From Gammaproteobacteria bacterium UBA2679 (GTDB lineage Bacteria > Pseudomonadota > Gammaproteobacteria > Pseudomonadales > Oleiphilaceae): a DNA stretch of 63,308 nt. Position numbers and translations under genes: made by a program. The stretch covers positions 1-63,308 of the forward strand of contig DEMD01000013.1 in NCBI GenBank assembly GCA_002354735.1, given 5' to 3'. The notes under the pieces are model-generated. The model was not told where the DNA came from and ran no database searches. It saw nothing but the letters and a program-made list of their open reading frames with translations. Positions 55,389-63,308 of this stretch are shown here, in pieces. Every line of letters starts with the position of its first letter. Position 1 is the first letter of the stretch.

Positions 55389-57719
55389 TCACGCCACGCA
55401 CTTAACATCATCGAGGGACTCCGTCAGAAGCTCAGCAAGTGCCGTCAGAAAAGCAAGCTCCTGCTCGCTCACGTTACGCGGCTTGGTATCGATTACGCAC
55501 AGGCTTCCCACCGCCAGGCCGGCTTTACTGCGCAGAGGAACTCCGGCGTAGAACCTGATGCCTCGGCTTTTCAGGAAAGCGTTATTACTAAACCTTTTGT
55601 CTAGTGCGATGTCTTCAACCACCAGAGGACTGTTCTGTGCAACAACATGTCCGCAAACCGATGTATCACGGGGTGACTCGCGCGCCAAAGCAAGATCTTC
55701 AGGCAGGCCGGTCTGCGCCTTCCAGAACTGACGTTCCGAGTCGATGATCGAGACGAGCGAAATTGGAACATTGAAGGCTTTAGCGAGTGCTCGAGTTACG
55801 CTATCAAACAGCTCATTCGGGTCTTTGCTCACGAGATTCAGATTGTAGACTTCCTGTAGACGCTCTGGTTCATTGCTTGGAATAGGCGCCGAGACCATCG
55901 AGTCATTCTCAGATGGGCTCACTAGAGATTGTATCTGGGTCACGGCGGCCTGGAAGCTGGTGACCACCTGTGCTTCGGTGTTCTTGCTCAATCGTTTTTG
56001 CAGGTTGTAGCTCTCAGCCGTTGGGCTCCAGATTCCGATAATACATTTCACGCCTGGGCAAGCTGCGCTGATACGACGGTATAGCTGGCGGGCGGGGATG
56101 AACGCTGCCGGTGGAACAGCCGAGATACAAACCACTTCAAACGGTTGCTGCATGACCCGTTCGGCGCACACTGCGGTAAGATCTGTCGCGGCGTGGATTC
56201 TGACCTGGATGCCTACTGAGACAAGTACGGCGGCAAGTGTCTTCGCTGCCAGCTCATCCATGTCGTCTTTGGCAGGCACGATGAGGACACGAGCGGCGCC
56301 CTCCAGCAGGCTCAATTCTGGCCTGTCGTTTTTGACCAGATCTTCGAAAAGCTCTGGGACGTTCTGAAGAATGAAGGTCTGCCTGATTTCAGCCAATCCG
56401 CCGGCATGCCTATCCGCCTCAGCCGCATTTAAAGCCGGTATCAACGCCTGGTCACAGTACTCGGTCAGTGAATGTTCTTTGACGAAATCCTGTGAAAGCA
56501 ACAACATTTCGTTGTAGTCCATCGCCAGCATTCGCTGATAAAGGCGTTCAAATGGCTGCAGTGCAGGCACGCTTCCCAGCAGAACACTGAAGAAATTCAA
56601 ACTGGGCACATAGTTGCCAAGAACAACCAGACAAACCGTCAGGGGCGTGGACAAAAAGAGCCCGACGGGCCCCCATAGCCATGTCCAGAATACAGCCGCA
56701 ACCATCAAGGCGAAATTGGATATGCCTGTGCTTACCCCGTAAAGCCAAGGCTCAATGATGTTGTTGCTTACAAGTTCCAGGGTCAGAAACAGCCCAAGCG
56801 TCATAAAGAGCATCGACCAGCCAGGATCGATTGCAAACGCCAGGGCTAGTGGGAATACAGCAGCAATCCATGGACCTAGATAGGGTATGAATCGGAGGAG
56901 TATAGCCAGAAAGCCCCATAACATAGCGTTAGGTACACCAATCAGATGCAGGCCGATGCCGATAGGAATACCGTAGAGTGCGTTGACGAGCAGCTGCATC
57001 GTCAAATAGCGCGAGATCCGCTTTGCCGCGTCATCGATAGCTTCGGTCGCGACGTTGAGCCCGGCTCCGCTAATGATGCGCACGAAGCGTTCGCGGAGGT
57101 CTTCGCGCTGGAAAAGCATTGCGATAACGAAGATGCCAACCAGACCGGTAGTTCCCAGAGGGCCAACGAGGGGCCCTATGACCTGCGCGGCTGACTCGAC
57201 AACACCGCTGCTTTCCGGCTGAAGCTGAACCGTCACTGGTGCTGGAACAGGTTCTGCCACTTCAGCGCCAGTGTCGGCTTGACGCCCCGGCAAGTCTGGC
57301 AAGTCACCACCATCCAGCTCCTTACGAAGCTTTGATACCAATTCGCCGGCTCGGGATAGCGGGCCCTCTGCATTGTGCGAATCATTGAGCTGCCGAATTT
57401 TGCTTCTGAGCGTTTGCTCATACCGAGGGAGCTCATCTGCGAGACTGACCACCTGCACACTTATGGTCCAGGCAATCGCCGCGATTGCGAGGAAGGCAAT
57501 TACAACGGTCGTGATGATTGCCACAACTCGCGGCAAGCCGATCCGCTGCAACTTCAGGACAAGAGGCGCCAGTAAGAAGGTGAGCATTACTGCCATTGCC
57601 ACAGGCAGGATGACCACCTTGGCGAAATAAAGCACGGCCACTACAGCGATGAGTCCGAACAAGGTCAAAAGCCCTTCCCGGTCGGACATGCTCGACTGAC
57701 TACCCATTGAATCCTTCAA
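55389..57719 (-). CDS. AI-2E-family permease fused to a B12-fold-like and a GAF domain
   Basis: 776 aa, three parts. Residues about 15-370 form an AI-2E-type permease with eight hydrophobic segments (IAVVAVLYFAKVVILPVAMA, YLTMQLLVNALYGIPIGIGL, FIPYLGPWIAAV). About 440-575 form a Rossmann-like region resembling B12-binding domains (AKDDMDELAAKTLAAVL, EVVCISAVPPAAF); the DxHxxG histidine is not there, so corrinoid binding is doubtful. About 620-770 is a GAF domain (SLVSIIDSERQFWKAQTGLP, DTSVCGHVVAQ, YAGVPLRS). Permease plus middle part is common; adding GAF is not. It may be a sensor-gated pump. Confidence 0.87.
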   Translation of the reverse strand: MKDSMGSQSSMSDREGLLTLFGLIAVVAVLYFAKVVILPVAMAVMLTFLLAPLVLKLQRIGLPRVVAIITTVVIAFLAIAAIAWTISVQVVSLADELPRYEQTLRSKIRQLNDSHNAEGPLSRAGELVSKLRKELDGGDLPDLPGRQADTGAEVAEPVPAPVTVQLQPESSGVVESAAQVIGPLVGPLGTTGLVGIFVIAMLFQREDLRERFVRIISGAGLNVATEAIDDAAKRISRYLTMQLLVNALYGIPIGIGLHLIGVPNAMLWGFLAILLRFIPYLGPWIAAVFPLALAFAIDPGWSMLFMTLGLFLTLELVSNNIIEPWLYGVSTGISNFALMVAAVFWTWLWGPVGLFLSTPLTVCLVVLGNYVPSLNFFSVLLGSVPALQPFERLYQRMLAMDYNEMLLLSQDFVKEHSLTEYCDQALIPALNAAEADRHAGGLAEIRQTFILQNVPELFEDLVKNDRPELSLLEGAARVLIVPAKDDMDELAAKTLAAVLVSVGIQVRIHAATDLTAVCAERVMQQPFEVVCISAVPPAAFIPARQLYRRISAACPGVKCIIGIWSPTAESYNLQKRLSKNTEAQVVTSFQAAVTQIQSLVSPSENDSMVSAPIPSNEPERLQEVYNLNLVSKDPNELFDSVTRALAKAFNVPISLVSIIDSERQFWKAQTGLPEDLALARESPRDTSVCGHVVAQNSPLVVEDIALDKRFSNNAFLKSRGIRFYAGVPLRSKAGLAVGSLCVIDTKPRNVSEQELAFLTALAELLTESLDDVKCVA

Positions 57720-57773
57720 GGCACGCCCCTCTGTATTGATGTTGTTCTTATGGACTTAGGTGGGTGAGGCAGA

Positions 57774-59027
57774 CTAAGTAATAGTCCCGCTTGCTGCGCG
57801 TACAGCGTGCAGGTCCTCTGGCAGAGACAGAGCGGCCTCTGATCGAGCCAGTGCTAGTCGAGATTGTCTCTCTGCTGCGCTACGCATGGCCTCATTGCCG
57901 ACACTGGCTAGCGCAATCAAGGCCTTTTGAAGGCGGACCCCAACTTCTACTGTACCAGCCCCGTCGCGCGCCAATGCCTTGAAGGCATCGTCGAAGAGAT
58001 CGTGTTCATCTAATTCAGGCACCTCAACCCTATCATGAAAGAGGGGCATTCTTTCGTCGGTGTCCACCGGTCTGTTCCATTGAACGAAGATTCGTACAAA
58101 AGCATTGATGATGTCTATTGCAGTACCGGGGTCATTAACTGCAGGCGAAAGTGCGCGACTTGCTATCTCTGAAAGCACTATCAATCCAAACCTCGGATCT
58201 TCCTGGAAAGTTCGATTGTTAGCGATTTTGAAGCACTCTGAGATACGTTGCCGATCGATACGGACCGCCTGCGCGGCTTTTGAAATAACAAATACGAGAG
58301 GACGACCTGGTAACAAATAGGTCCCTGGTAAAGACGCAACCCGAAAACGCACATCAAGCTCCTCTGCATAAGCTTGCAACAGCGACATTTCGATTCGTTG
58401 CACATAGCCTACTTCATCCGAGGATACTGGCTCCCCCGCTCCACCCGTAGCGTCTACTTTCGCGCCACCAAGAGTGGGTGCCCTCCGCCGAGCGACTACT
58501 GCTTTTGTGACCGCGTCTTCAGCCTTCTCGATTGTTGTCCCTAGCCGTCCAAGCCGGGCGATCCGGTCCACCCACCCCACAAAGGTGAGAATGACGGCAG
58601 CAAAGGTAAGGAGTGTGAGGCAGAACAGCACAAATCGGCCGCCCTTGTCGTAGAGACCGCTTAACAGAGCAATAAGGGAAACCAGGCTGAAGATAAATGA
58701 ACCGACGAAACTTGAAAGTGCATTCTGTGAGACGTCGTCCGCTATGACTAACGAAAAGCTGCGCGGCGTTGCCGATCCGCTAGCGGAGGCATACGACGAC
58801 ACCATCGATCCAACTGCAAAGGTGGCAATCACGAGCATGCTTGCAGCTATGATCTTGAGCAGCGTTTCTATGGTTTCTACAGAGATTGCCGGAACGAGTT
58901 CTGCTATATCAGTGTAATCTCCAAGCTTGGCCAGAAAGACCAAGCCGATCGAAAACAGGCACATAATCAGGGGACGCAACCACAGCTGCTCCCTTAGACG
59001 GGCTAAAAAAAACTTAAGGCGTTCCAT
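57774..59027 (-). CDS. DUF2254 membrane protein
   Basis: 417 aa. Four hydrophobic segments in the first 160 residues, the pattern FAVGSMVSSYASASGSATPRSFSLV and then DDVSQNALSSFVGSFIFSLV, typical of DUF2254. The soluble part ends with LSPAVNDPGTAIDIINAFVRIF and helices. No known function; starts 54 bp upstream of the AI-2E gene and probably shares its transcript. Confidence 0.93.
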   Translation of the reverse strand: MERLKFFLARLREQLWLRPLIMCLFSIGLVFLAKLGDYTDIAELVPAISVETIETLLKIIAASMLVIATFAVGSMVSSYASASGSATPRSFSLVIADDVSQNALSSFVGSFIFSLVSLIALLSGLYDKGGRFVLFCLTLLTFAAVILTFVGWVDRIARLGRLGTTIEKAEDAVTKAVVARRRAPTLGGAKVDATGGAGEPVSSDEVGYVQRIEMSLLQAYAEELDVRFRVASLPGTYLLPGRPLVFVISKAAQAVRIDRQRISECFKIANNRTFQEDPRFGLIVLSEIASRALSPAVNDPGTAIDIINAFVRIFVQWNRPVDTDERMPLFHDRVEVPELDEHDLFDDAFKALARDGAGTVEVGVRLQKALIALASVGNEAMRSAAERQSRLALARSEAALSLPEDLHAVRAASGTIT

Positions 59028-59345
59028 ATGTATCGTCTCTGTTTGCGGATTCCGGGTGAGGCAGAGCCCGTCAGCGCACGCTCGCGCCGGTTTACCCGCA
59101 GTTACCCCTGACGGCCTCCAGCATTATATTTCGCCTACAGGATATGGATCAGTAGTAGTTCAGGCTTCCCATTTCTCATACTCAGTTATTGGAAGCGGAA
59201 TAGCTACGGTTATAGGTCGCTTGCTGCCTATTTGCCCGTATCAGATACGATACATCGCGGAAAGCTGGCAGAGAACGACCAATCGTCGGCAGGGTGTAAT
59301 ATTTCAAACTGAGCGCAGTGGCTATTTCACTATCAAGGGCTGGTT
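59028..59345. other. 318-bp non-coding gap
   Basis: A plus-strand frame (58927-59361) overlaps the DUF2254 gene on the other strand and has no recognisable domain; I treat it as spurious. A perfect palindrome CGTATC-A-GATACG is at 59237-59249. Confidence 0.5.
59237..59249. promoter_or_regulatory. Perfect 13-bp palindrome upstream of the transglutaminase-like gene
   Basis: CGTATC-A-GATACG, 97 bp before the ATG. A possible operator; no matching regulator is known here. Confidence 0.3.
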
Positions 59346-60149
59346 ATGCAGATTCAAATAGGCTTCACACTGATTTATGAGTGCCCCCAACCTACACCCA
59401 TGATCCTGATGCTGAGCGTGCATAGCAGCCGATCTCACGACATGGTGGTGCCAGACGAACTCAAGTCCAATCCCAGTGTGCCATTCAGGAACTATATCGA
59501 TAATTTCGGTAACTGGTGTACCCGCTTAGTGGCGCCTGCTGGTGAACTGGTGCTCACAGCGGACGGCGTGTTCAGCGACAGCGGAGAGATTGATCCCCAG
59601 ACACCTGCAGCTCAGCAACATCCGGTTCAAGATCTGCCGGACGATGTGTTGACTTATCTAACCGGGAGTCGTTACTGCGAGACCGATCTACTGTCCGAAA
59701 CCGCGTGGCAGCTTTTCGGTGGCACGCCCGCGGGCTGGTACCGCGTTCAGGCCATTTGCGATTTCGTACACGACCACATTCGATTCGACTATCAACGAAC
59801 CAGACCGACAATGACCGCGAAAGATGTCTATAGCGAACGCACTGGCGTCTGCAGGGACTTCACTCATTTAGCCATCGCGTTCTGCCGTTGCCTCAATATT
59901 CCTGCCCGATATTGCAGCGGCTATCTCAGCGATGTCGGGCTGCCACCACCATACCCGCCTCAAGATTTCGCTGCCTGGTTCGAGGTTTATCTCAACGGCA
60001 GCTGGCATACATTTGATGTGCGAAACAACTCACCCCGGCGGGGACGAATTCTCATGACGCGGGGACGGGACGCCGGAGACGTTCCGCTGAGCACTACATT
60101 TGGCCCGAATACACTTAAACTGTTCGAGGTGCGCTGCGAGCCATACTAA
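59346..60149 (+). CDS. Transglutaminase-like cysteine peptidase-fold protein
   Basis: 267 aa. The Cys-His-Asp triad is GVCRDFTHLAIAF (Cys at about 175), WHTFDVRN (His and Asp). N-terminal beta region (MQIQIGFTLIYECPQPTPM) is that of the bacterial transglutaminase-like family. No signal peptide, so probably cytosolic. Substrate unknown. Confidence 0.91.
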   Translation: MQIQIGFTLIYECPQPTPMILMLSVHSSRSHDMVVPDELKSNPSVPFRNYIDNFGNWCTRLVAPAGELVLTADGVFSDSGEIDPQTPAAQQHPVQDLPDDVLTYLTGSRYCETDLLSETAWQLFGGTPAGWYRVQAICDFVHDHIRFDYQRTRPTMTAKDVYSERTGVCRDFTHLAIAFCRCLNIPARYCSGYLSDVGLPPPYPPQDFAAWFEVYLNGSWHTFDVRNNSPRRGRILMTRGRDAGDVPLSTTFGPNTLKLFEVRCEPY

Positions 60150-60199
60150 GACGGCCCCACCCCTTCAACATCGACAGTCGCATCTGAGCACCCTGCTTC

Positions 60200-60676
60200 C
60201 TAAATGCTTGGACTCGTCAGAGCATACCTGATCTGGTCCATCGTAAAGCCGCGATTCGCCAGGAACCGTGCCTGCTTCTGCCGTTCCTCGTGGCTCGTCG
60301 CCGGAGACTTGAACTTCCTCCTCAGCGTGTTCGCCGCGTTCTCACGCCAGATCTCGTCATCAGCGATGAGATGTTCGTCGATCAGCGCCCGATCGACGCC
60401 TTTCTGCATCAACTTCGATGCCACCTTCATCGGCCCATCTGAGCCCTTTTCCACGGCCATCCGCACATAAGACCGGGTCATGCGCTCGTCCGATAGATAA
60501 TTGCTTTCGAGCAGCTCGCTGATGCATGCATCGACCAGATTCCTGTCCACGCATCGGCCAGAGAGCTTTGTCAGCATGCGCGCCTGGGAGTACTCACGAT
60601 TGGACAACAACCACAGCGCGTAGGATTTCAATTCTGCAAGGCTTTCAAGAGGCTTGGGTTCCTTGCGTGCCTTCAA
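60200..60676 (-). CDS. recX: RecX-family RecA regulator
   Basis: 158 aa with the RecX helical repeats: LLSNREYSQARMLTKLSGR, NYLSDERMTRSYVRMA and FLANRGFTMDQIRYAL. RecX caps RecA filaments and limits recombination. recX is usually next to recA; here it is coupled instead (4-bp overlap) to a GGCT-like gene, and recA is not in the window. Confidence 0.92.
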   Translation of the reverse strand: MKARKEPKPLESLAELKSYALWLLSNREYSQARMLTKLSGRCVDRNLVDACISELLESNYLSDERMTRSYVRMAVEKGSDGPMKVASKLMQKGVDRALIDEHLIADDEIWRENAANTLRRKFKSPATSHEERQKQARFLANRGFTMDQIRYALTSPSI

Positions 60677-61194
60677 GGCGCATCACCTGCAGGCATGGCC
60701 TGTTCCAGTTGTGTGATCAGCTCATGATTAAGCGTACGCCGCTCGACAAGGGGATCGTCGCTGGACGGAATTTTGCGTATTGCGTCGATGTAGTCAGCAG
60801 GGAAACTGTGATATTCGCAGCCCAGCAACACCAGCCGTTTGTACCAGTGATGTGGGACCAGTGAATCATCGACAGCCTCTGACGAGGCGATATAGGTCCA
60901 GCACGGCCCGAAACCGCTGACGTCCACGATAGCTCTATCGTAGCCTCGCCCTAAGCCTTCGATCAGATCGAGCACTGGTTGATCTTCGACATCGATGGCA
61001 TAGACAGCCACATGCGTATGCTCCGCCGCTTCGACGAGACTGCACTTGGCCGAACCGTCCAGTCCACGCTTGTGAAAGCGCACGCCCATGCCATCGACGA
61101 GGCCAGTGCCAATCAGCCTGGCGGTTTCTACACGCGTGCAGAGCCGGTGTGGGTGTAAGTTACTGCCGTAGGCGGCATAGAACATGTCCGACAT
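60673..61194 (-). CDS. Gamma-glutamylcyclotransferase-like protein
   Basis: 173 aa from ATG 61194; ATG 61185 (MFYAAYGSNL) is equally possible. AAYGSNLHPHRL is the nucleotide-like loop of the GGCT fold; GRGYDR and HHWYKRLVLLGCEYHSFP further mark the family. It might cyclise gamma-glutamyl amines or release 5-oxoproline. Overlaps recX by 4 bp. Confidence 0.85.
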   Translation of the reverse strand: MSDMFYAAYGSNLHPHRLCTRVETARLIGTGLVDGMGVRFHKRGLDGSAKCSLVEAAEHTHVAVYAIDVEDQPVLDLIEGLGRGYDRAIVDVSGFGPCWTYIASSEAVDDSLVPHHWYKRLVLLGCEYHSFPADYIDAIRKIPSSDDPLVERRTLNHELITQLEQAMPAGDAP

Positions 61195-61322
61195 CGTTGT
61201 TGGGTCTCCAGATGATTGTGTACTCAAAGCCATTTGGGATAACTACGATCGACTCAAGTCTACGTAATCATTCAATGCTGACTGCTGGCGGAGTCGATAT
61301 TGCCGCTGCTGTAGCAATGAGC

Positions 61323-61338
61323 GGCAGGTTTTCCTGCC
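61323..61338. other. GGCAGG-TTTT-CCTGCC hairpin
   Basis: A perfect 6-bp stem with loop TTTT, 44 bp upstream of the class II amidotransferase ATG. Possibly a 5'-UTR structure or an operator. Confidence 0.35.
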
Positions 61339-61381
61339 ACAATGACGCAAGCCTGTATCACAGGCCAGATAAGGATAAGTT

Positions 61382-62332
61382 ATGTGCCGTGTTCTTGCCT
61401 ATGTTGGGCCAGAGTTACCCCTTGCAAGTCTTCTGCTCGAACCTGAAAACAGCCTGATCAACCAGTCGCTCGATCCTGAGCGTCATCCGCACCTCCAACT
61501 CGCCGGTTGGGGCTTTGCTGCTTATGGCGAGCACATGTGCAAACCCGAAACGCCGCTGATCTATCGACGCCCCACAGCGGCCTTCCACGACGATAACGTT
61601 CCAGGGATCGTTCCCAGCCTACAGGCCAGCACCATGCTGGCTCATGTCAGAGCAGCGGCCTATGACTCGAAAACCGTTCTCGCGGATGAAAACTGCCACC
61701 CGTTTTCCTTCACCGGCACGCCTTGGATCATTGCGCAGAACGGCAACCTGGCAAACTGGCAGCTGCTGCAGAGAGAACTCCTCAAGCACTGCAAGGACAA
61801 GTTCCTCAAGCAGATGAAAGGCACCACCGATACGGAATTCCTGTATGTGCTGCTGCTCTCTCTGCTCAAGGGCAATAGCGACGATGAAGTGCAAGAGGGC
61901 TTCGAGACGATGCTCAAGCTGATCGTCCAGGCGATGAAAACACTTGAGCTCGGCGCGCTCAACAAGCTCAAAATCGCGCTGGTCGCACCCAACCGCATCA
62001 TCGGCGTCAACTGCGGCACCGGCCACAAGGGCGAGCTCGAGGTAAAGGGAGACTGGAAGGCGCTGCGCAAGTCCGACCCGGACTCAGATGATTACGCGCT
62101 GTCGATGCTGCTGGAGCCGATGTATCTGCTGACAGGCCGCAACTACCTGAAGCACAAGAAGTCCTATGAGGTCGATGCATGCCCTGATGCTGAAGCGACG
62201 TCTGCCATATTTGCCTCAGAGGCGCTGACTGAAAAGGACGAGGAATGGATGCGTATCGAGTTTGGCGAACTGGTAGCCATCGAGAGGCAGGGTGAGACGA
62301 TCACGAAGCGCGTGAAGCAGATGAACCTGTAG
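61382..62332 (+). CDS. Class II glutamine amidotransferase
   Basis: 316 aa. MCRVLAYVGPELPLASLL puts the nucleophile Cys at position 2, exposed once the Met is removed. QNGNLANW and MLAHVRAAAYDS are the glutamine-binding loops of YafJ-type amidotransferases. No second (acceptor) domain is present, so the partner and acceptor are unknown. Confidence 0.92.
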   Translation: MCRVLAYVGPELPLASLLLEPENSLINQSLDPERHPHLQLAGWGFAAYGEHMCKPETPLIYRRPTAAFHDDNVPGIVPSLQASTMLAHVRAAAYDSKTVLADENCHPFSFTGTPWIIAQNGNLANWQLLQRELLKHCKDKFLKQMKGTTDTEFLYVLLLSLLKGNSDDEVQEGFETMLKLIVQAMKTLELGALNKLKIALVAPNRIIGVNCGTGHKGELEVKGDWKALRKSDPDSDDYALSMLLEPMYLLTGRNYLKHKKSYEVDACPDAEATSAIFASEALTEKDEEWMRIEFGELVAIERQGETITKRVKQMNL

Positions 62333-62390
62333 CTCTAGACGGAGAGGCGCCGGCTATCTGCGCTGCAGTCAGCCGGACAATTGCTGCGAG

Positions 62391-62732
62391 CTACCCGCAG
62401 CACTTCTTGAACTTCTTGCCGCTTCCGCAGGGGCATAGCTCGTTGCGGGCTGGTGGTGCGGTCACTTTCACGGTGTTGCCCTTGTTCAGCATGGCCGTCA
62501 GCTCCTTGATGGATTCGACGGCCCCCTCACTGCTATCTACCGTGACATCAACGAACACCTGGGCCTTGGCCGCCATGGCTTCGACTTCCTGCTTGCGGAC
62601 TTCACTCGTCACAACTAGCGCGAGTGGATATTTCTCACTTCCTGGCCTCAAACCAGCTTTAGCCTTGTAGCCGAACGCGGTGTGGTGCTGGCGGGCATCC
62701 TGCCGCCCTTTGAAGAAGAATTTGTCTGACAT
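62391..62732 (-). CDS. SEC-C metal-binding motif protein
   Basis: 113 aa from ATG 62732, eight bases after AGGG; a longer frame to 62843 is rejected. MSDKFFFKGRQDARQHHTA is the typical lead of this small family and NELCPCGSGKKFKKCCG is the zinc-binding SEC-C motif. Role unknown. Convergent with the amidotransferase, with a 58-bp gap. Confidence 0.9.
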   Translation of the reverse strand: MSDKFFFKGRQDARQHHTAFGYKAKAGLRPGSEKYPLALVVTSEVRKQEVEAMAAKAQVFVDVTVDSSEGAVESIKELTAMLNKGNTVKVTAPPARNELCPCGSGKKFKKCCG

Positions 62733-62911
62733 ATATAACCCTGAGAGTGGAGAAAGAGCGACGTCGTCTATTCTAGCTGACTCGCGTCGGCAAGTAGTCA
62801 CTGCCATTAAAGATTTGTAAACACCAACAAATAAATACTGCAATTCTACAACAGAGGCATTCCCACAAAGAGCGTATTTTAGCCGCGTCTAGTAGGTCGC
62901 ATGCATCTTCA

Positions 62912-63308
62912 ATGCGAGTTGTCTTGATTCTCCCGACGAGGGTCGAAGTGGATTGGGGTTTGAATGTGACTGTACCGCATGTTGAATGGCGCTCCATTCT
63001 GCTTGTCTGCGCCTGCCTGTCTGGCATTGCGAGCCCTGTTTCGAGGGCTGATGAATCGGTAGATGCCGTCATTCGTCAGCAACAGCTCGAGATCCTCGAC
63101 CAGCAGGATATTCTGCAGCGTGAGCGAAAGGCGCGAGAGATCGAGAACGATCTGCAGCTTCTTGGCCCCGCTTTCGAAACGCCGGCACCCGGTGCTGACG
63201 AAGGCACCTGCTTCACAATTTCGACCTTGGACGTTCAAGGCGTAGAAGACCTGCCAGAAAACATTCTCGCCGAAGTTCTGGCGACGGCTAGTGTCCCGTC
63301 TGGTTAAT
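62912..63308 (+). CDS. 5' end of a TpsB (ShlB/FhaC/HecB) outer-membrane transporter
   Basis: Runs off the window's right edge. A signal-peptide-like segment (ILLVCACLSGIASPVSRA) is followed by a coiled lead (QQQLEILDQQDILQRERKA) and the start of a POTRA2 domain (CFTISTLDVQGVEDLP). TpsB proteins export one large TpsA passenger across the outer membrane. The start is open: ATG 62912, GTG 62948 or TTG 62960. Confidence 0.78.

Noticed and set aside
58927..59361. 144-aa plus frame between DUF2254 and the transglutaminase-like gene
   Set aside because: Antisense to DUF2254 at its start, no domain, and it runs past the real gene start.
1..63308. CRISPR arrays, tRNA, rRNA or an intact transposase
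   Set aside because: No regularly spaced repeats, no cloverleaf or CCA-bearing sequence recognised, and no transposase frame was found.

Overview
The window is a 63.3 kb piece of a gammaproteobacterial chromosome. The gene families point there: PurT and a one-chain PurL, MltF, Prc, a FadI/FadJ pair, a FabR/DesT-type regulator beside a membrane desaturase, DinB, RecX and a two-partner-secretion protein. I cannot name the genus. No rRNA, tRNA, CRISPR array or intact transposase gene was seen.

Layout. 0.1-8.6 kb: purT, a DUF1289 protein, a gamma-class carbonic anhydrase, two Nudix hydrolases, a free-standing NIF3/CutA-like domain and purL. Between the NIF3-like gene and purL lies a 758-bp AT-rich non-coding region with a cluster of DnaA boxes and an exact IHF-type site, which looks like a replication origin. 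8.6-16.6 kb: mltF, a very long DUF349 protein, a ComFB protein, an SLC13 permease with TrkA-C domains and a conserved unknown. 16.6-20 kb: a DesB/DesC/DesT-like acyl-chain desaturation locus with three FabR/DesT-like operators. 20-32.7 kb: a YihY-type membrane protein, fadI-fadJ, prc with an HTH/coiled-coil partner, a three-gene phosphorelay (receiver-TM, receiver-TPR, soluble histidine kinase) and a MATE transporter. 32.7-45.8 kb: dinB, a molybdenum-hydroxylase operon with its own MocA and XdhC maturases, an Smr protein, the four-gene ligase-associated DNA repair operon and a PilZ protein.

45.8-63.3 kb is more accessory. After an iron-dependent alcohol dehydrogenase and an SCP2-like protein comes a decayed type I restriction-modification locus. 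It holds a possible hsdS C-terminal scrap, an intact DUF6933 gene, an intact abiEi-abiEii toxin-antitoxin pair, a C-terminal stub of a second DUF6933 gene and a frameshifted, truncated hsdR. Short imperfect repeats, a DUF805 protein, glutaredoxin, a membrane zinc peptidase, a DUF2339 remnant, an EEP phosphatase, an AI-2E permease fused to a B12-fold-like domain and a GAF domain, a DUF2254 protein, a transglutaminase-like protein, recX with a GGCT-like gene, a class II amidotransferase, a SEC-C protein and the 5' end of a TpsB transporter follow.

Functional themes are purine synthesis, fatty-acid desaturation and beta-oxidation, DNA repair and damage tolerance (dinB, the ligase operon, Smr, recX), and signalling (phosphorelay, PilZ, ComFB). 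The points most worth follow-up are the candidate origin, the desaturase operator set, the phosphorelay trio, the three-part AI-2E fusion and the abiE/DUF6933 cassette inside restriction-modification ruins.
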